DNA of 33,388 nt from Nostoc sp. PA-18-2419 (GTDB taxonomy: Bacteria > Cyanobacteriota > Cyanobacteriia > Cyanobacteriales > Nostocaceae), in assembly GCF_005869855.1 (NCBI RefSeq), contig NZ_SZNH01000002.1, positions 439,675-473,062 of the forward strand, read 5' to 3'. This document shows, piece after piece, positions 25,294-33,388 of the stretch. The notes under the pieces were generated by a model. It saw nothing but the letters and a program-made list of their open reading frames with translations, did not search any database and was not told where the DNA came from. The translations under genes and the position numbers were made by a program. How positions within the stretch are numbered: the first letter of the stretch is position 1; each line of letters opens with the position of its first letter.

Positions 25294-26655
25294 ATGAGTA
25301 ATGTATCCCGGTTATCTCTAACTTCTAATTCCCAACCTGCAACTTCACTGCGGTTACTTGTATTAAGTAACGGACATGGGGAAGATATAATTGCAGTCCG
25401 GATCTTACAAGAACTCCAACGACAATCAAACCCACCAGAGATATTTGCTTTACCTTTGGTGGGTGAAGGACGTGCTTACCAACAATTGGGTATTCCCTTA
25501 ATTGGTTCGGTACGTACTATGCCTTCTGGTGGCTTTATTTATATGGATGGACGCCAATTAGCGCGGGATGTGCGCGGTGGTTTATTGCAACTTACCCTCA
25601 GCCAGATAAAAGCTATTCGCCGCTGGGTAAGTTCTCAAAAAAAATTAGGTAACAACAGAGCAATTTTAGCTGTGGGAGATATAGTCCCGCTATTGTTTGC
25701 AACTTTGAGTGGTGTTAATTATGCTTTTGTTGCTACGGCAAAATCAGAATATCATGTGCGAGATGAAGTTGGATTGTTACTAAAAAAATCCGAAGGTGTG
25801 AGTTGGGAAAACTTTTCTGGTTCTGTGTATCATCCTTGGGAACGTTGGTTGATGAGTCGTCGCCGATGTCAGGCGGTGTTCCTCAGAGATGCTTTGACCA
25901 CAGAAATATTAAAACAATGGTCAATTCCAGCTTATGATTTGGGGAATCCGATGATGGATGGTCTAGAACTAACATTTCCATCCCCACAATTTTATAGTCA
26001 AACTAGCCACCAGCAAGAGATAATTCGGCCTTTTGTGGTAACTCTTTTGCCTGGTTCGCGTCCGCCAGAAGCGTACAACAACTGGAAAACAATTATGATT
26101 GCCGTATCTGCATTGCTGACAAGTTTCCAACAGCGAAATTCGGTTTTCCACACTTCTGGCACAGTTGTGTTTTTAGGTGCGATCGCCCCCAGTCTAGACT
26201 GCAATATCTTATCTCAAAGTGTACAATCTCAAGGCTGGCGAACTGCATCAGAATTTCCGATCAAAATTTCCGATGCAAACATCTTGACGTTTAAACAAAA
26301 AAATGCGTACTTACTGTTAACACAACAAGCTTATAACGAGTGTTTGCAGTTGGGAGATTTGGCGATCGCAATGGCAGGTACAGCTACAGAACAGTTTATC
26401 GGTTTAGGCAAACCTGCGATCGCAATTCCTGGCAATGGTCCTCAATATACCCGTGGCTTTGCTGAAGCTCAAAGTCGCCTTTTAGGCTTGTCTTTAATCT
26501 TAGTTGAGCAGCCAACAGAAGTTCCCAGCATCATAGAGTCCTTATTCAAAGACCCTGATAATTTACAAATAATTAGCAAAAATAGTGTGCAGCGCATGGG
26601 AAAACCAGGTGCAGCACTACGTATTGCCAAATGTTTACAGGAACGACTGGGATGA
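25294..26655 (+). CDS. Lipid-A-disaccharide synthase-related protein
   Basis: This 453-residue protein resembles LpxB-type glycosyltransferases (GT-B fold) and fits the cyanobacterial lipid-A-disaccharide synthase-related family (TIGR03492 type), which is distinct from true LpxB. The N-terminal domain has LLVLSNGHGEDIIAVRILQE and PLVGEGRAYQQLGIPLIG. The C-terminal domain has VVTLLPGSRPPEAYNNW and the donor-site-like segment LAIAMAGTATEQFIGLGKPA. The ATG at 25294 is chosen over a TTG nine bases upstream; no strong ribosome-binding site is visible for either. A role in glycolipid or cell-surface glycan synthesis is likely. It is divergent from omp85. Confidence 0.88.
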   Translation: MSNVSRLSLTSNSQPATSLRLLVLSNGHGEDIIAVRILQELQRQSNPPEIFALPLVGEGRAYQQLGIPLIGSVRTMPSGGFIYMDGRQLARDVRGGLLQLTLSQIKAIRRWVSSQKKLGNNRAILAVGDIVPLLFATLSGVNYAFVATAKSEYHVRDEVGLLLKKSEGVSWENFSGSVYHPWERWLMSRRRCQAVFLRDALTTEILKQWSIPAYDLGNPMMDGLELTFPSPQFYSQTSHQQEIIRPFVVTLLPGSRPPEAYNNWKTIMIAVSALLTSFQQRNSVFHTSGTVVFLGAIAPSLDCNILSQSVQSQGWRTASEFPIKISDANILTFKQKNAYLLLTQQAYNECLQLGDLAIAMAGTATEQFIGLGKPAIAIPGNGPQYTRGFAEAQSRLLGLSLILVEQPTEVPSIIESLFKDPDNLQIISKNSVQRMGKPGAALRIAKCLQERLG

Positions 26656-26843
26656 AGAGGCATTAATCGTTAGGCAAATCTAAGAAATAAATTATCCAGT
26701 TTGAAGTTGAAGATTGTTGACTGTTGACTTATGAATAGTGGGATATTTTTTATTTATCTGTTTGTTAGTTATGAGCTATTTTTCCCCATCTCTTTGCACT
26801 CCCCACACCCTCCATTTCCTCACTCCTCACGGTCACCAGTTCC

Positions 26844-27566
26844 TCACGCTACCAAGCCAGAACGTAAAGCCCTAACAGCAGCTTGGGTACGGTCATCAGC
26901 ACAAAGTTTATTTAGAATATTGCGAACATGAGTCTTGACAGTACCAACTGTAATGTAGAGTTTTTCAGCAATTTGCCCGTTGCTACACCCAGCAACAATC
27001 AACTCCAGAATTTCTAATTCTCGTTGAGTCAGGGGGTATGTTTCCAAAACTTGCTCGTATTCTGTGGCCAGCGCTTCAATTTTTACAGTCTTCGGCTTGT
27101 CAGAGGTTTGGCTTTCTCCAGGAATTCCTTGCCGCATCTTCCGCAATACCACATTAGCAATTGACGGATCGATCCAAGAGTTACCGCCATAAGTTGCTTG
27201 GATAGCCTCAGTTAATTTACTGATACTTGTTTCCTTCATGTAATAAGAATCTGCTCCTGCGGCAAAAGCTGCAAGTACAGCATCCTCTGTATGATCCATT
27301 GTTAGGATCAAAATCTTGGTTACTGATTGCCCAGTTTCAGCTTGGTAACGTCTGAATTTACGAGTCAGTTCAATCCCATCCATGTCAGGCAAGCCAATAT
27401 CTACAACCGCTACATCTGGCTTTGCCGTTTCCAAAAGTTTTAATCCCTGAGTAGCGTTTGCAGCTTCGCCAATTACTTTTAATGCACTGTGAGACTGTAA
27501 TGCAGCCCGTAGTCCCATTCGCGTTAAGTCATGATCTTCAATTAAAATAATGCTAATTTCACTCAT
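26844..27566 (-). CDS. NarL/FixJ-family response regulator
   Basis: From ATG 27566 the protein has 240 residues. The receiver domain (about 4-125) has the acidic pocket EDHD (10-13), phospho-acceptor Asp56 (VVDIGLPDMDG), Thr89 and Lys111 (YYMKE). A LuxR-type helix-turn-helix occupies about 170-235 (LTQRELEILELIVAGCSNGQ, TVGTVKTHVRNILNKL). It should act as a phosphorylation-controlled transcription factor. An upstream TTG at 27617 would add 17 residues with no domain value, so ATG 27566 is preferred. There is no kinase gene next to it on the same strand; the nearest kinases are 1.6 kb away, divergent. Targets are unknown. Confidence 0.93.
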   Translation of the reverse strand: MSEISIILIEDHDLTRMGLRAALQSHSALKVIGEAANATQGLKLLETAKPDVAVVDIGLPDMDGIELTRKFRRYQAETGQSVTKILILTMDHTEDAVLAAFAAGADSYYMKETSISKLTEAIQATYGGNSWIDPSIANVVLRKMRQGIPGESQTSDKPKTVKIEALATEYEQVLETYPLTQRELEILELIVAGCSNGQIAEKLYITVGTVKTHVRNILNKLCADDRTQAAVRALRSGLVA

Positions 27567-27676
27567 CGCTACACTCACTCTTACACTGTTTGCCTTTAAA
27601 AGTATTACCTTTTGCAATTACTATCTTTGTCATCTTTTACGAGTCAGGATAGTTCAATAATTAGGAGACCATCTGA

Positions 27677-27781
27677 ATGAATCAATATTTAAATTATATT
27701 AGATTCCCGATAAATTTAGATTTGCTAACGCTGGTTGCTTGTGCCAGACAAATCCTTTTAGCGTACTGCCTCCTCTGGTGA
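27677..27781 (+). CDS. Possible 34-residue hydrophobic peptide
   Basis: ATG 27677 follows AGGAG at a workable distance (about 10 bases) and opens 34 codons: MNQYLNYIRFPINLDLLTLV, then ACARQILLAYCLLW. The second half is hydrophobic. There is no family evidence and the frame could be chance; it lies in the divergent promoter region of the NarL-type regulator. Confidence 0.2.
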   Translation: MNQYLNYIRFPINLDLLTLVACARQILLAYCLLW

Positions 27782-28569
27782 GTGCTGAATTCTTACCTAG
27801 GTTTTATTTTCCCAAACCAAAGATAGATGATCTTTCAATCACTCTGCATCCACCGATAGAAATAATCAATACCCTATTTTTTTGTATTTAGATAGAGTAC
27901 AAATCTAGCTGAAGATATATGGTTAGTTGCACAAAAAGGATGAATTATTGATCCGAATGCTAAATTGTTCGCTTTTACTCAAAATTCAGCTTTCAGTTAC
28001 TATGATTCCTCAGTTATTTGTTATTTTCTTCTATGAAAGCTGGAAAACAAGGTTAGGAAAACAGACAAAGTACAACAGATTGAAGGAATTGGAGAGTGAA
28101 AAGATGAGCCAGACAAGGGGAATGAACACAATAACTCCTAATTTCTAACTTTTCACTTTTGACTCAGCACGGGCTGAAGGCCGCCCTACCGCTAACGGTA
28201 CTTCCAATGTCCACTTGACGAGAGTTGCACTAACACGTGTAAAGTCGTAATCTTCCCAAGCCTAAAAGTTTGCGATCGCCAGAAAAACATTAATAGACCT
28301 CTTGCAATGGTTAATAAAATTGTTCCAATTTCAGGAGGTAAGATTACTTAAAATTGACAAATTAAGTACATTTAATACTTTTTTATTTACCTTGTCTCTT
28401 GCATCTGATGAGTAATACTGCTCAAGCTTCTGGTACACAATAATGGTATGCAACTCTCACTAATGACTGACGACGCTCGTTAACTCACTCATTTACAATT
28501 GTCTTAAGCTTAATAAAGTATTTTATTTTACTTTACACCAACCTGTCTGCTGTCTTCAGTTCAATAGTT

Positions 28570-28679
28570 TTGAGTCTGTTAATAGGCTAATGGTTTTAGA
28601 GCCATTGGTGAGCGGCTAAAAGTTTAATCCCAATACCTGGTAAATTAACCAGATTCAGGATACAACAGACTAGACTCAA
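28570..28679 (+). ncRNA. Candidate structured RNA element
   Basis: An outer stem (TTGAG TCTGTT at 28570-28580 with AACAGA at 28664-28669 and CTCAA at 28675-28679, with a 5-base bulge) closes two inner hairpins: AATGGT / GCCATT (28589-28594 / 28601-28606) and CTGGT / ACCAG (28637-28641 / 28648-28652). The result is a three-way-junction-like fold of about 110 nt. It matches no riboswitch class that I recognise. A ribosome-binding-like GGAGG follows about 40 bases later. Confidence 0.35.
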
Positions 28680-28741
28680 TTTAAGAAACGCCTGAAACAG
28701 CAATCGACATACTACTAAAGGAGGAAAAACAAATTGATGTG

Positions 28742-28783
28742 ATGAATGTCAAGGAGTCATTCATGAAAATTAATATTAAATAG
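28742..28783 (+). promoter_or_regulatory. Hairpin enclosing a Shine-Dalgarno before a six-codon ORF
   Basis: ATGAATG (28742-28748) pairs perfectly with CATTCAT (28758-28764); the 9-base loop carries AAGGAG. The ATG at 28763 overlaps the stem and opens a six-codon ORF (MKINIK, stop at 28781-28783). This is the layout of a translation-controlling leader, but no gene follows in frame; the next gene starts 415 bases on. Confidence 0.35.
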
Positions 28784-29198
28784 CCGGTTCACCTTATAGG
28801 CGCTCGACTAAGGACATTTACAATGTTGCGCGGCAATCACAGTCAGCCTGCTAAGAATATGCCAAACTACCCTTGCTTTTCCTGGTTTAGACTCATAAAT
28901 TAGTACCGACTATGAAGCAGTGGACTGCTGTAGTAAAAAAATTTATGCCAGCTTCCATTTAGAAGTTAGAGGTGATCGTCAGTCTAGTATGATTGTTATA
29001 CTGATTCATCAAACTATTGTCCTGATTTTTGAAATACTGTAATTTGGAGATTTTTAATATATTAGATATTGTGCCAAATACCTTAGTTAATTAAGTTACA
29101 GATTTTAAATGTCAGAAAATCTTACATTTTTTAATAGGATAATCCCAAAAGATAAATGCCATATATCAACCTATGTTTTACGGCGAAAATAAAAACCG

Positions 29199-30533
29199 AT
29201 GGAAGAAACGCTGAAAATTTTGGTTGTAGACGATGACGAAGTAGACCGGATGGCAGTACGTCGGGCTTTGACCAAAGCAGGTGTGCAAATGGATCTGTCT
29301 GAAGTAGAGGAAGGCGGTGATGCATTCTTTGCCTTAAGTACTACTACTTATGATTGTGTTTTCCTCGATTATCGCTTACCAGACCAGGATGGATTGACTC
29401 TCATCCAACAAATACGTTCTTCGGAAATCAAAGTTCCTTTAGTAGTTTTAACAGGTCAAGGAGATGAACGAATCGCTGTTGAATTAATGAAAGCTGGTGC
29501 TACAGACTATCTTTCTAAGTCTAGAATATCTTCAGAAGTTTTGGCACACGTTTTGCGAAATGCGATTCGCATTTATCGTGCTGAAATGCAGGTAGCTTTT
29601 GCAAACCAGCAACTTAGAGAAAGTCACGAACAGCTGATTTATAAAAATAAAGAACTGGAAAGACAACAGCAACATATTCAAGTGCAAAACTTCAAGTTAT
29701 TGGAGGCATCGCGGTTAAAATCACATTTTCTAGCTACCATGTCTCACGAACTGAGAACGCCAATGAATGCAATTATTGGTTTTTCACAGATATTGCTGCG
29801 TCCTAAGTTCGGTCAATTAACGCACCAACAAGCAGATATGGTTGAGCGCATTTTAAATAATGGTAAGCATTTGCTGATGCTGCTCAATGAAGTTCTGGAC
29901 TTTTCCAAGCTGGAGGCAGGACGATTAGACTTAAAACCAGAAATCTTTGATATATCAAAGGTAGTAGATGCAGCTGTAGAAGAAATGCATTCTGTAGGTG
30001 AGGCAAAAAATCTCTCATTGCTGCTGCAAACAGATTTACAAAATCCTTTGGGATTTAACGATCCCATGCGTGTGAAACAGATTTTAATTAACTTGCTCTC
30101 GAACGCAATTAAGTTTACCGAGTCTGGTGAAATTTGGGTTGAGGTAAAAGAACTACCTGCAAACAAAGTGGGAATTATTGTCAGAGATACAGGTATTGGG
30201 ATAGCGCCGAGAGATTTCAAACAGATTTTTGAAGCATTTCGCCAAGTCGACCAAAGTATCACTCGTAAATATCCAGGGACAGGTCTGGGTTTGGCAATTG
30301 TAGATTCGCTGGTAAAAATGATGGGCGGTAAAATTTTTCTTGAGAGCCAATTGGGAGTTGGTTCAATGTTTAGAATTGAATTACCGCGTCAAGTAACATT
30401 ATCAACTGTAGCAATCGAAGCAGGGAATTTGCACTTGGATAACGATCGCGTTTTTTATTCTGGTCAAAATTCACATCAATCATCTGCTTCAGTTGGGAAA
30501 GCATCAATAGTATCTCCTAAATTTAAATTATAA
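29199..30533 (+). CDS. Histidine kinase with N-terminal receiver domain
   Basis: The 444-residue soluble protein is a REC-histidine kinase. The receiver domain (about 5-120) has DDD at 11-13, phospho-acceptor Asp57 (VFLDYRLPDQDG) and Lys107. A coiled-coil linker (about 125-170) leads to a HisKA domain with His183 (FLATMSHELRTPMNAIIGFS). The ATPase domain follows with N box (LINLLSNAIKFT), G1 (DTGIGIA) and G2 (GTGLGLAIV). All catalytic residues are present. There is no membrane or PAS/GAF sensor, so input must come through the receiver, from a partner kinase. A 40-residue Ser/His-rich tail is unassigned. The gene is 37 bp upstream of a second REC-kinase, so the two are likely an operon. Confidence 0.93.
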   Translation: MEETLKILVVDDDEVDRMAVRRALTKAGVQMDLSEVEEGGDAFFALSTTTYDCVFLDYRLPDQDGLTLIQQIRSSEIKVPLVVLTGQGDERIAVELMKAGATDYLSKSRISSEVLAHVLRNAIRIYRAEMQVAFANQQLRESHEQLIYKNKELERQQQHIQVQNFKLLEASRLKSHFLATMSHELRTPMNAIIGFSQILLRPKFGQLTHQQADMVERILNNGKHLLMLLNEVLDFSKLEAGRLDLKPEIFDISKVVDAAVEEMHSVGEAKNLSLLLQTDLQNPLGFNDPMRVKQILINLLSNAIKFTESGEIWVEVKELPANKVGIIVRDTGIGIAPRDFKQIFEAFRQVDQSITRKYPGTGLGLAIVDSLVKMMGGKIFLESQLGVGSMFRIELPRQVTLSTVAIEAGNLHLDNDRVFYSGQNSHQSSASVGKASIVSPKFKL

Positions 30534-30570
30534 ATATACTTCTAAAAAAACTGAGAAAAGTTGATAAATC

Positions 30571-31698
30571 ATGTCTGTAGTTGAAAATTCTAAAATCGAT
30601 CGCATTCTTGCTGTTGATGATACTCGAGATAATCTCATTTTGGTGCAAACAATTTTAGAAAGTGAGGGTTATGAAATTGATTTAGCTTCAGATGGGATAA
30701 AGGCTTTGCAGAAAATTGAACAATCACCACCAGATTTGATTTTGCTAGATGTAATGATGCCAGGGATGGATGGTTATGAGGTTACACGTCGTATTCGTAA
30801 TAACCGTGCAATTAATAGTTATATCCCAATTCTGCTGATTACTGCCTTTCACGAATCCAGCGTTGTTGAAGGTTTGGATGCTGGTGCTGATGACTTTATT
30901 CGCAAACCATTTGATACGGATGAACTTTTGGCAAGAGTGCGATCGCTTTTACGTCTCAAGCACAGTCTTGACGAACAACAAAAAATGGCACGCCAACGAG
31001 AAGACTTTGTTTCCCGTCTGACTCATGATTTGCGAACACCGTTGGTAGCCGCGGATCGGATGTTGAATTTGTTTGAGATGGAAACATTCTGCAAAATTTC
31101 CCCGGAAATGAAAAAAGCGATCGCGGTGATGATTCGCAGTAACCAAAATTTGATGCTGATGGTGAATACTCTGTTAGAAGTTTATCGCTTTGAAGCAGGT
31201 AAAAAAACTTTGAATTGGGAGGTGTGCGATTTGCCAGAAATTGCTCAAGAAGTGGTAAGTGAAATCACACCTCTAACTAATGAAAAAGGCTTGAATTTAG
31301 AAATAGATGCCAGTCAATTAGACCCACAGCAGAAAAATCCTGGTATAATTATGGGTGATCGACTCGAACTCAGACGAGTTTTATACAACTTGATTGCGAA
31401 TGCCATCAAATTTACTGATACAGGAGGCATAGTAATCCGCATTTGGGAAAAATCACTCAATTCTCAACATCAAGATTGGGTGACAATTGAGGTGGAAGAC
31501 ACAGGATATGGAATTGCGCCCGAAGACCAAACAACAATTTTCGAGCGATTTCGCCAAGGTAGAAACAAACGTTCAGGTAGCGGCTTAGGACTACATTTAT
31601 CCCACCGAATTGTGGAAGCCCATATCGGAACTATCCAGGTCGTATCTGAAGTAGGTAAAGGCAGTTTATTCACCGTTCAACTACCTAAGAATATTTAA
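30571..31698 (+). CDS. Histidine kinase with N-terminal receiver domain
   Basis: The 375-residue protein repeats the layout of the preceding gene. The receiver domain has DD at 16-17, Asp60 (LILLDVMMPGMDGYE) and Lys112 (RKPFD). HisKA has His152 (FVSRLTHDLRTPLVA), and the ATPase domain has N box NLIANAIKFTDTGG, G1 EDTGYGIAPEDQ and G2 GSGLGLHLSHRIVEAH. It is soluble with no separate sensor domain. The first kinase has HELRTP, this one HDLRTP, both normal. It probably forms a phosphorelay with its neighbour and with the single-domain regulator convergent to it 55 bp away. The ATG at 30571 lacks a strong ribosome-binding site (GAGAAAAG about 12 bases upstream), so translation may depend on the upstream gene. 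Confidence 0.93.
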   Translation: MSVVENSKIDRILAVDDTRDNLILVQTILESEGYEIDLASDGIKALQKIEQSPPDLILLDVMMPGMDGYEVTRRIRNNRAINSYIPILLITAFHESSVVEGLDAGADDFIRKPFDTDELLARVRSLLRLKHSLDEQQKMARQREDFVSRLTHDLRTPLVAADRMLNLFEMETFCKISPEMKKAIAVMIRSNQNLMLMVNTLLEVYRFEAGKKTLNWEVCDLPEIAQEVVSEITPLTNEKGLNLEIDASQLDPQQKNPGIIMGDRLELRRVLYNLIANAIKFTDTGGIVIRIWEKSLNSQHQDWVTIEVEDTGYGIAPEDQTTIFERFRQGRNKRSGSGLGLHLSHRIVEAHIGTIQVVSEVGKGSLFTVQLPKNI

Positions 31699-31753
31699 TA
31701 TTATTTATTTGCCTAATTGCTTGCAGAAAAATCAAAATCTTTCTGCTGAACTA

Positions 31754-32209
31754 CTAATCTTGATAAACCTCAAAAGCTGAGTGAACAGCCAGTTTTGCTT
31801 CAAGTAACCGACGAATTACGGCCTCTAAATCTTCAATCATGTATGGTTTGCAAATGTAATCATTAAAACCCGCCTTGAGAATACGCTCTCGATCCTCCTT
31901 GCTAGCCAAAGCTGTGACTGCAACTACTGGAATTTCGCCTGTTAGAGGTTCTTGCTTCAAATGACGCACAACATCAATACCGCTTATACCTGGTAACAAA
32001 ATATCCAACAATATCAAGTCTGGTTGATATTCTTTAGCCACCAGCACTGTTGCAGAACAATCTGTTTGACAAATAAATCTACAACCAATTGATTCTAAAG
32101 CGTAGCTAATTAGCAAAAGACTATCATCATGGTCTTCCACTACCAAAATTAGAGGCTGGTAAGAGTTTTGCTTTTTTTCATCACTCGTGAATGAATATGC
32201 CAAATACAT
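31754..32209 (-). CDS. Single-domain response regulator
   Basis: The 151-residue protein is a lone receiver domain (about residues 18-140) with EDHDD at 25-29, phospho-acceptor Asp69 (LILLDILLPGISG), Thr99 (AVTA) and Lys121 (CKPY). It has no output domain, so it probably relays phosphate or acts by binding a partner, like CheY or Spo0F-type proteins. A 17-residue polar N-terminus precedes the domain. GGAG about 5 bases before ATG 32209 is a good ribosome-binding site. It is convergent with the two REC-kinases, which are its most likely partners. No terminator hairpin was found in the 55-bp gap. Confidence 0.92.
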   Translation of the reverse strand: MYLAYSFTSDEKKQNSYQPLILVVEDHDDSLLLISYALESIGCRFICQTDCSATVLVAKEYQPDLILLDILLPGISGIDVVRHLKQEPLTGEIPVVAVTALASKEDRERILKAGFNDYICKPYMIEDLEAVIRRLLEAKLAVHSAFEVYQD

Positions 32210-33235
32210 CTCTTCTCCAGAAGATTTTATTAGAATTCATTGTCTTTCTTGAGAGATACAGACGAGCCTTACCAAAAACGATAAAATAGTTATCAATTAA
32301 GATTAGGTTTTGTTTTGCTTTTGGATAGCTGATAATCCTTGCCCATGCGAAAAACGCTGAGCAAAGAAAGTCTCAAGCTTATAGGTTTAGCAGACACTTT
32401 TCGATTATACGCAAAATTACAAAATATTTTCTCAATTGGTTCATAATTACTTTATATAGTATGGGTTTATAAAATTCAAATGATTATCTACAATAGTACT
32501 ACTTCAACTTTTGGCTTTTACAACTAAAAATACCGTTGATTTAAGAATAAATACTAAAGGATGTTAAATTAATTACTATAGTTTAAGTACTGAATAGACT
32601 TTAATAGTTATCATTTATTGAGTTACATCACTTTGGTTTAACAGTTATCACATATCAAATTCATCAAGCACTTTTTGAAGTCCCCCACTATATCAGCGTC
32701 ACTCATAAACTCAAAACTAATAACTTGAAGATGAATTATTGAGCTGAAAGCTAAATCCTTAGTATCCGCATTGATAGATGATCGCAGTTTGTTGATTTAA
32801 GTCTTTTACAAATAAAGTGAGATCCATTGATAGCAAAGCAACGCTTTGACTAGGTTTGCAGACTTAAAATTAATAGCAAATCACTAAGAGTAACGTGAGG
32901 GATAGCAAAGTATTAGTGAGGTCCAAGCATAAGAATATTGGTATTCTTTCGCTGTCCACTAGTCTACCATAATGCAGGTGCGGAAACTTGAATTTTAGAT
33001 AATTTAAATTTTATTGAATATTGTAAATGACAATAATATTAAGTAGCTGAGTATAAATAAATTCTAGCTTTTTCTCATGATTCAAGTTTTTATATGCCGA
33101 ACCAGCAATATAATAGCCCACTCATAACTAGAATTTGTTTCATAATTAATTATATCTATTTGCTCAACACAAAACAATTTGTAATCATCCTATCAGTGGC
33201 AATGGCGAAATTATATTTGAGAGATATTTATTATA
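32210..33235. other. AT-rich intergenic region before the IS630-type element
   Basis: About 1 kb with no supported gene. Two perfect small hairpins occur: CAAAGC-AAC-GCTTTG (32834-32848) and AAGAATA-TTGG-TATTCTT (32931-32948). The string GATAGCAAAG appears at about 32829 and 32901. These could be remnants of small mobile elements or of an RNA gene; none matches anything I know. Confidence 0.5.
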
Positions 33236-33388
33236 TACAGCAATTTCGAGGTAAATGAGGTACACATAGTATTGGTGCATCAAGACTTAAAATGAAAGCA
33301 TACTCAATCGATTTACGAGAAAAAATAGTAAATACTTACGAAAAGGGTGGTACTTCAATAAGAAAGGTTGCCGTGCAATTTGGTGTAG
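33236..33388 (+). mobile_element. Left end of an IS630-type insertion sequence (runs off the window)
   Basis: An IS630-like transposase starts at 33292. The sequence just upstream begins near TACAGCAATTTCGAGG, the kind of short end seen in cyanobacterial IS630 elements. These insert at TA, and a TA is present at 33236-33237. The exact border and right end cannot be seen. Confidence 0.6.
33292..33388 (+). CDS. IS630-family transposase, N-terminal fragment
   Basis: The frame from ATG 33292 reads MKAYSIDLREKIVNTYEKGG, then TSIRKVAVQFGV, to the window edge. The xYSxDLRxKIVxxYExG opening followed by a helix-turn-helix is the standard N-terminus of IS630/Tc1-mariner-type transposases in cyanobacteria. 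The DDE catalytic domain lies beyond the window, so it cannot be said whether the gene is intact or split into two overlapping frames, as is common for these elements. It is the only transposase in the window. Confidence 0.85.
   Translation, partial: MKAYSIDLREKIVNTYEKGGTSIRKVAVQFGV

Larger units (their letters stand above)
27567..29198. other. Long intergenic region (1.6 kb) before the kinase pair
   Basis: There is no convincing protein gene. It holds a possible 34-codon ORF at 27677, a GC-rich dispersed-repeat-like patch at about 28166-28200 (CGGGCTGAAGGCCGCCC), a 10-bp inverted repeat at 28220-28229 / 28449-28458, a branched stem structure at 28570-28679, and a hairpin enclosing a Shine-Dalgarno at 28742-28764. 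Small coding scraps with ribosome-binding-like sequences near 28720-28900 suggest the leader of a lost gene, or an RNA gene. Confidence 0.55.

Noticed and set aside
26785-26860. Pyrimidine-rich, loosely repeated CCTCAC/CTCCCC stretch between convergent genes
   Set aside because: Degenerate and short; such patches are common in cyanobacterial intergenic DNA and no regular unit length could be defined.
27927-28148. 73-residue plus-strand ORF in the long intergenic gap
   Set aside because: It begins with TTG, has no ribosome-binding site and a composition typical of AT-rich non-coding DNA.

Overview
The window is chromosomal DNA of a cyanobacterium, most likely a filamentous Nostocales-type strain. 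Support comes from frequent HIP1 octamers (GCGATCGC), moderate AT-richness, a magnesium chelatase ChlD with the Pro-rich/acidic linker, a SigF-type group 3 sigma factor, a cyanobacterial Omp85 with a long Pro/Ser-rich leader, a Ser/Thr kinase with the YSPIEQ activation loop, several REC-histidine kinase proteins and a PEP-CTERM protein. I saw no rRNA, tRNA or CRISPR array.

Layout. 1-1629 (minus): a housekeeping cluster transcribed DUF3285-like small protein > ybeY > dgkA > trpG/pabA (cut by the left edge). 2083-3205 (minus): prfB with its programmed +1 frameshift. 3526-4254 (minus): a Bax inhibitor-1 family membrane protein with a clear terminator. 4367-5316 (minus): a decayed locus with a LexA-like winged-helix ORF and a broken DinG/XPD-like helicase. 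5924-8788: sigF (plus) convergent with chlD (minus). 9102-10982 (minus): an ABC exporter, followed by a dead GNAT gene. 11542-12707: a TPR protein behind an NtcA-type promoter and a nested stem leader. 12918-14867: an MDR oxidoreductase and a PEP-CTERM protein. 14963-16552 (minus): a Ser/Thr kinase.

16655-22272 is the most unusual part. Two nearly identical direct repeats of about 134 bp bracket an HTH/AAA-like ATPase, two peptidoglycan hydrolases without export signals (M15 peptidase and PGRP-type amidase, both with a peptidoglycan-binding tail), a lipoprotein and a small unknown protein. The right repeat abuts a 66-bp copy of part of the nearby omp85 gene, so this segment has been rearranged.

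22433-26655 holds a small membrane protein, omp85 (both minus) and, divergently, a lipid-A-disaccharide-synthase-related gene: an envelope cluster. 26844-32209 is a signalling region: a NarL-type regulator (minus), a 1.6-kb gap with possible RNA structures, two tandem REC-histidine kinases (plus) and a convergent single-domain response regulator (minus). The last 1.1 kb is non-coding until an IS630-type transposase starts at 33292 and runs off the right edge.

The window is mostly ordinary core genome. The points worth following up are the repeat-bounded segment, the TPR promoter/leader, the decayed helicase locus and the structured gap before the kinases. Functions are read from motifs and family knowledge; no database search was run.
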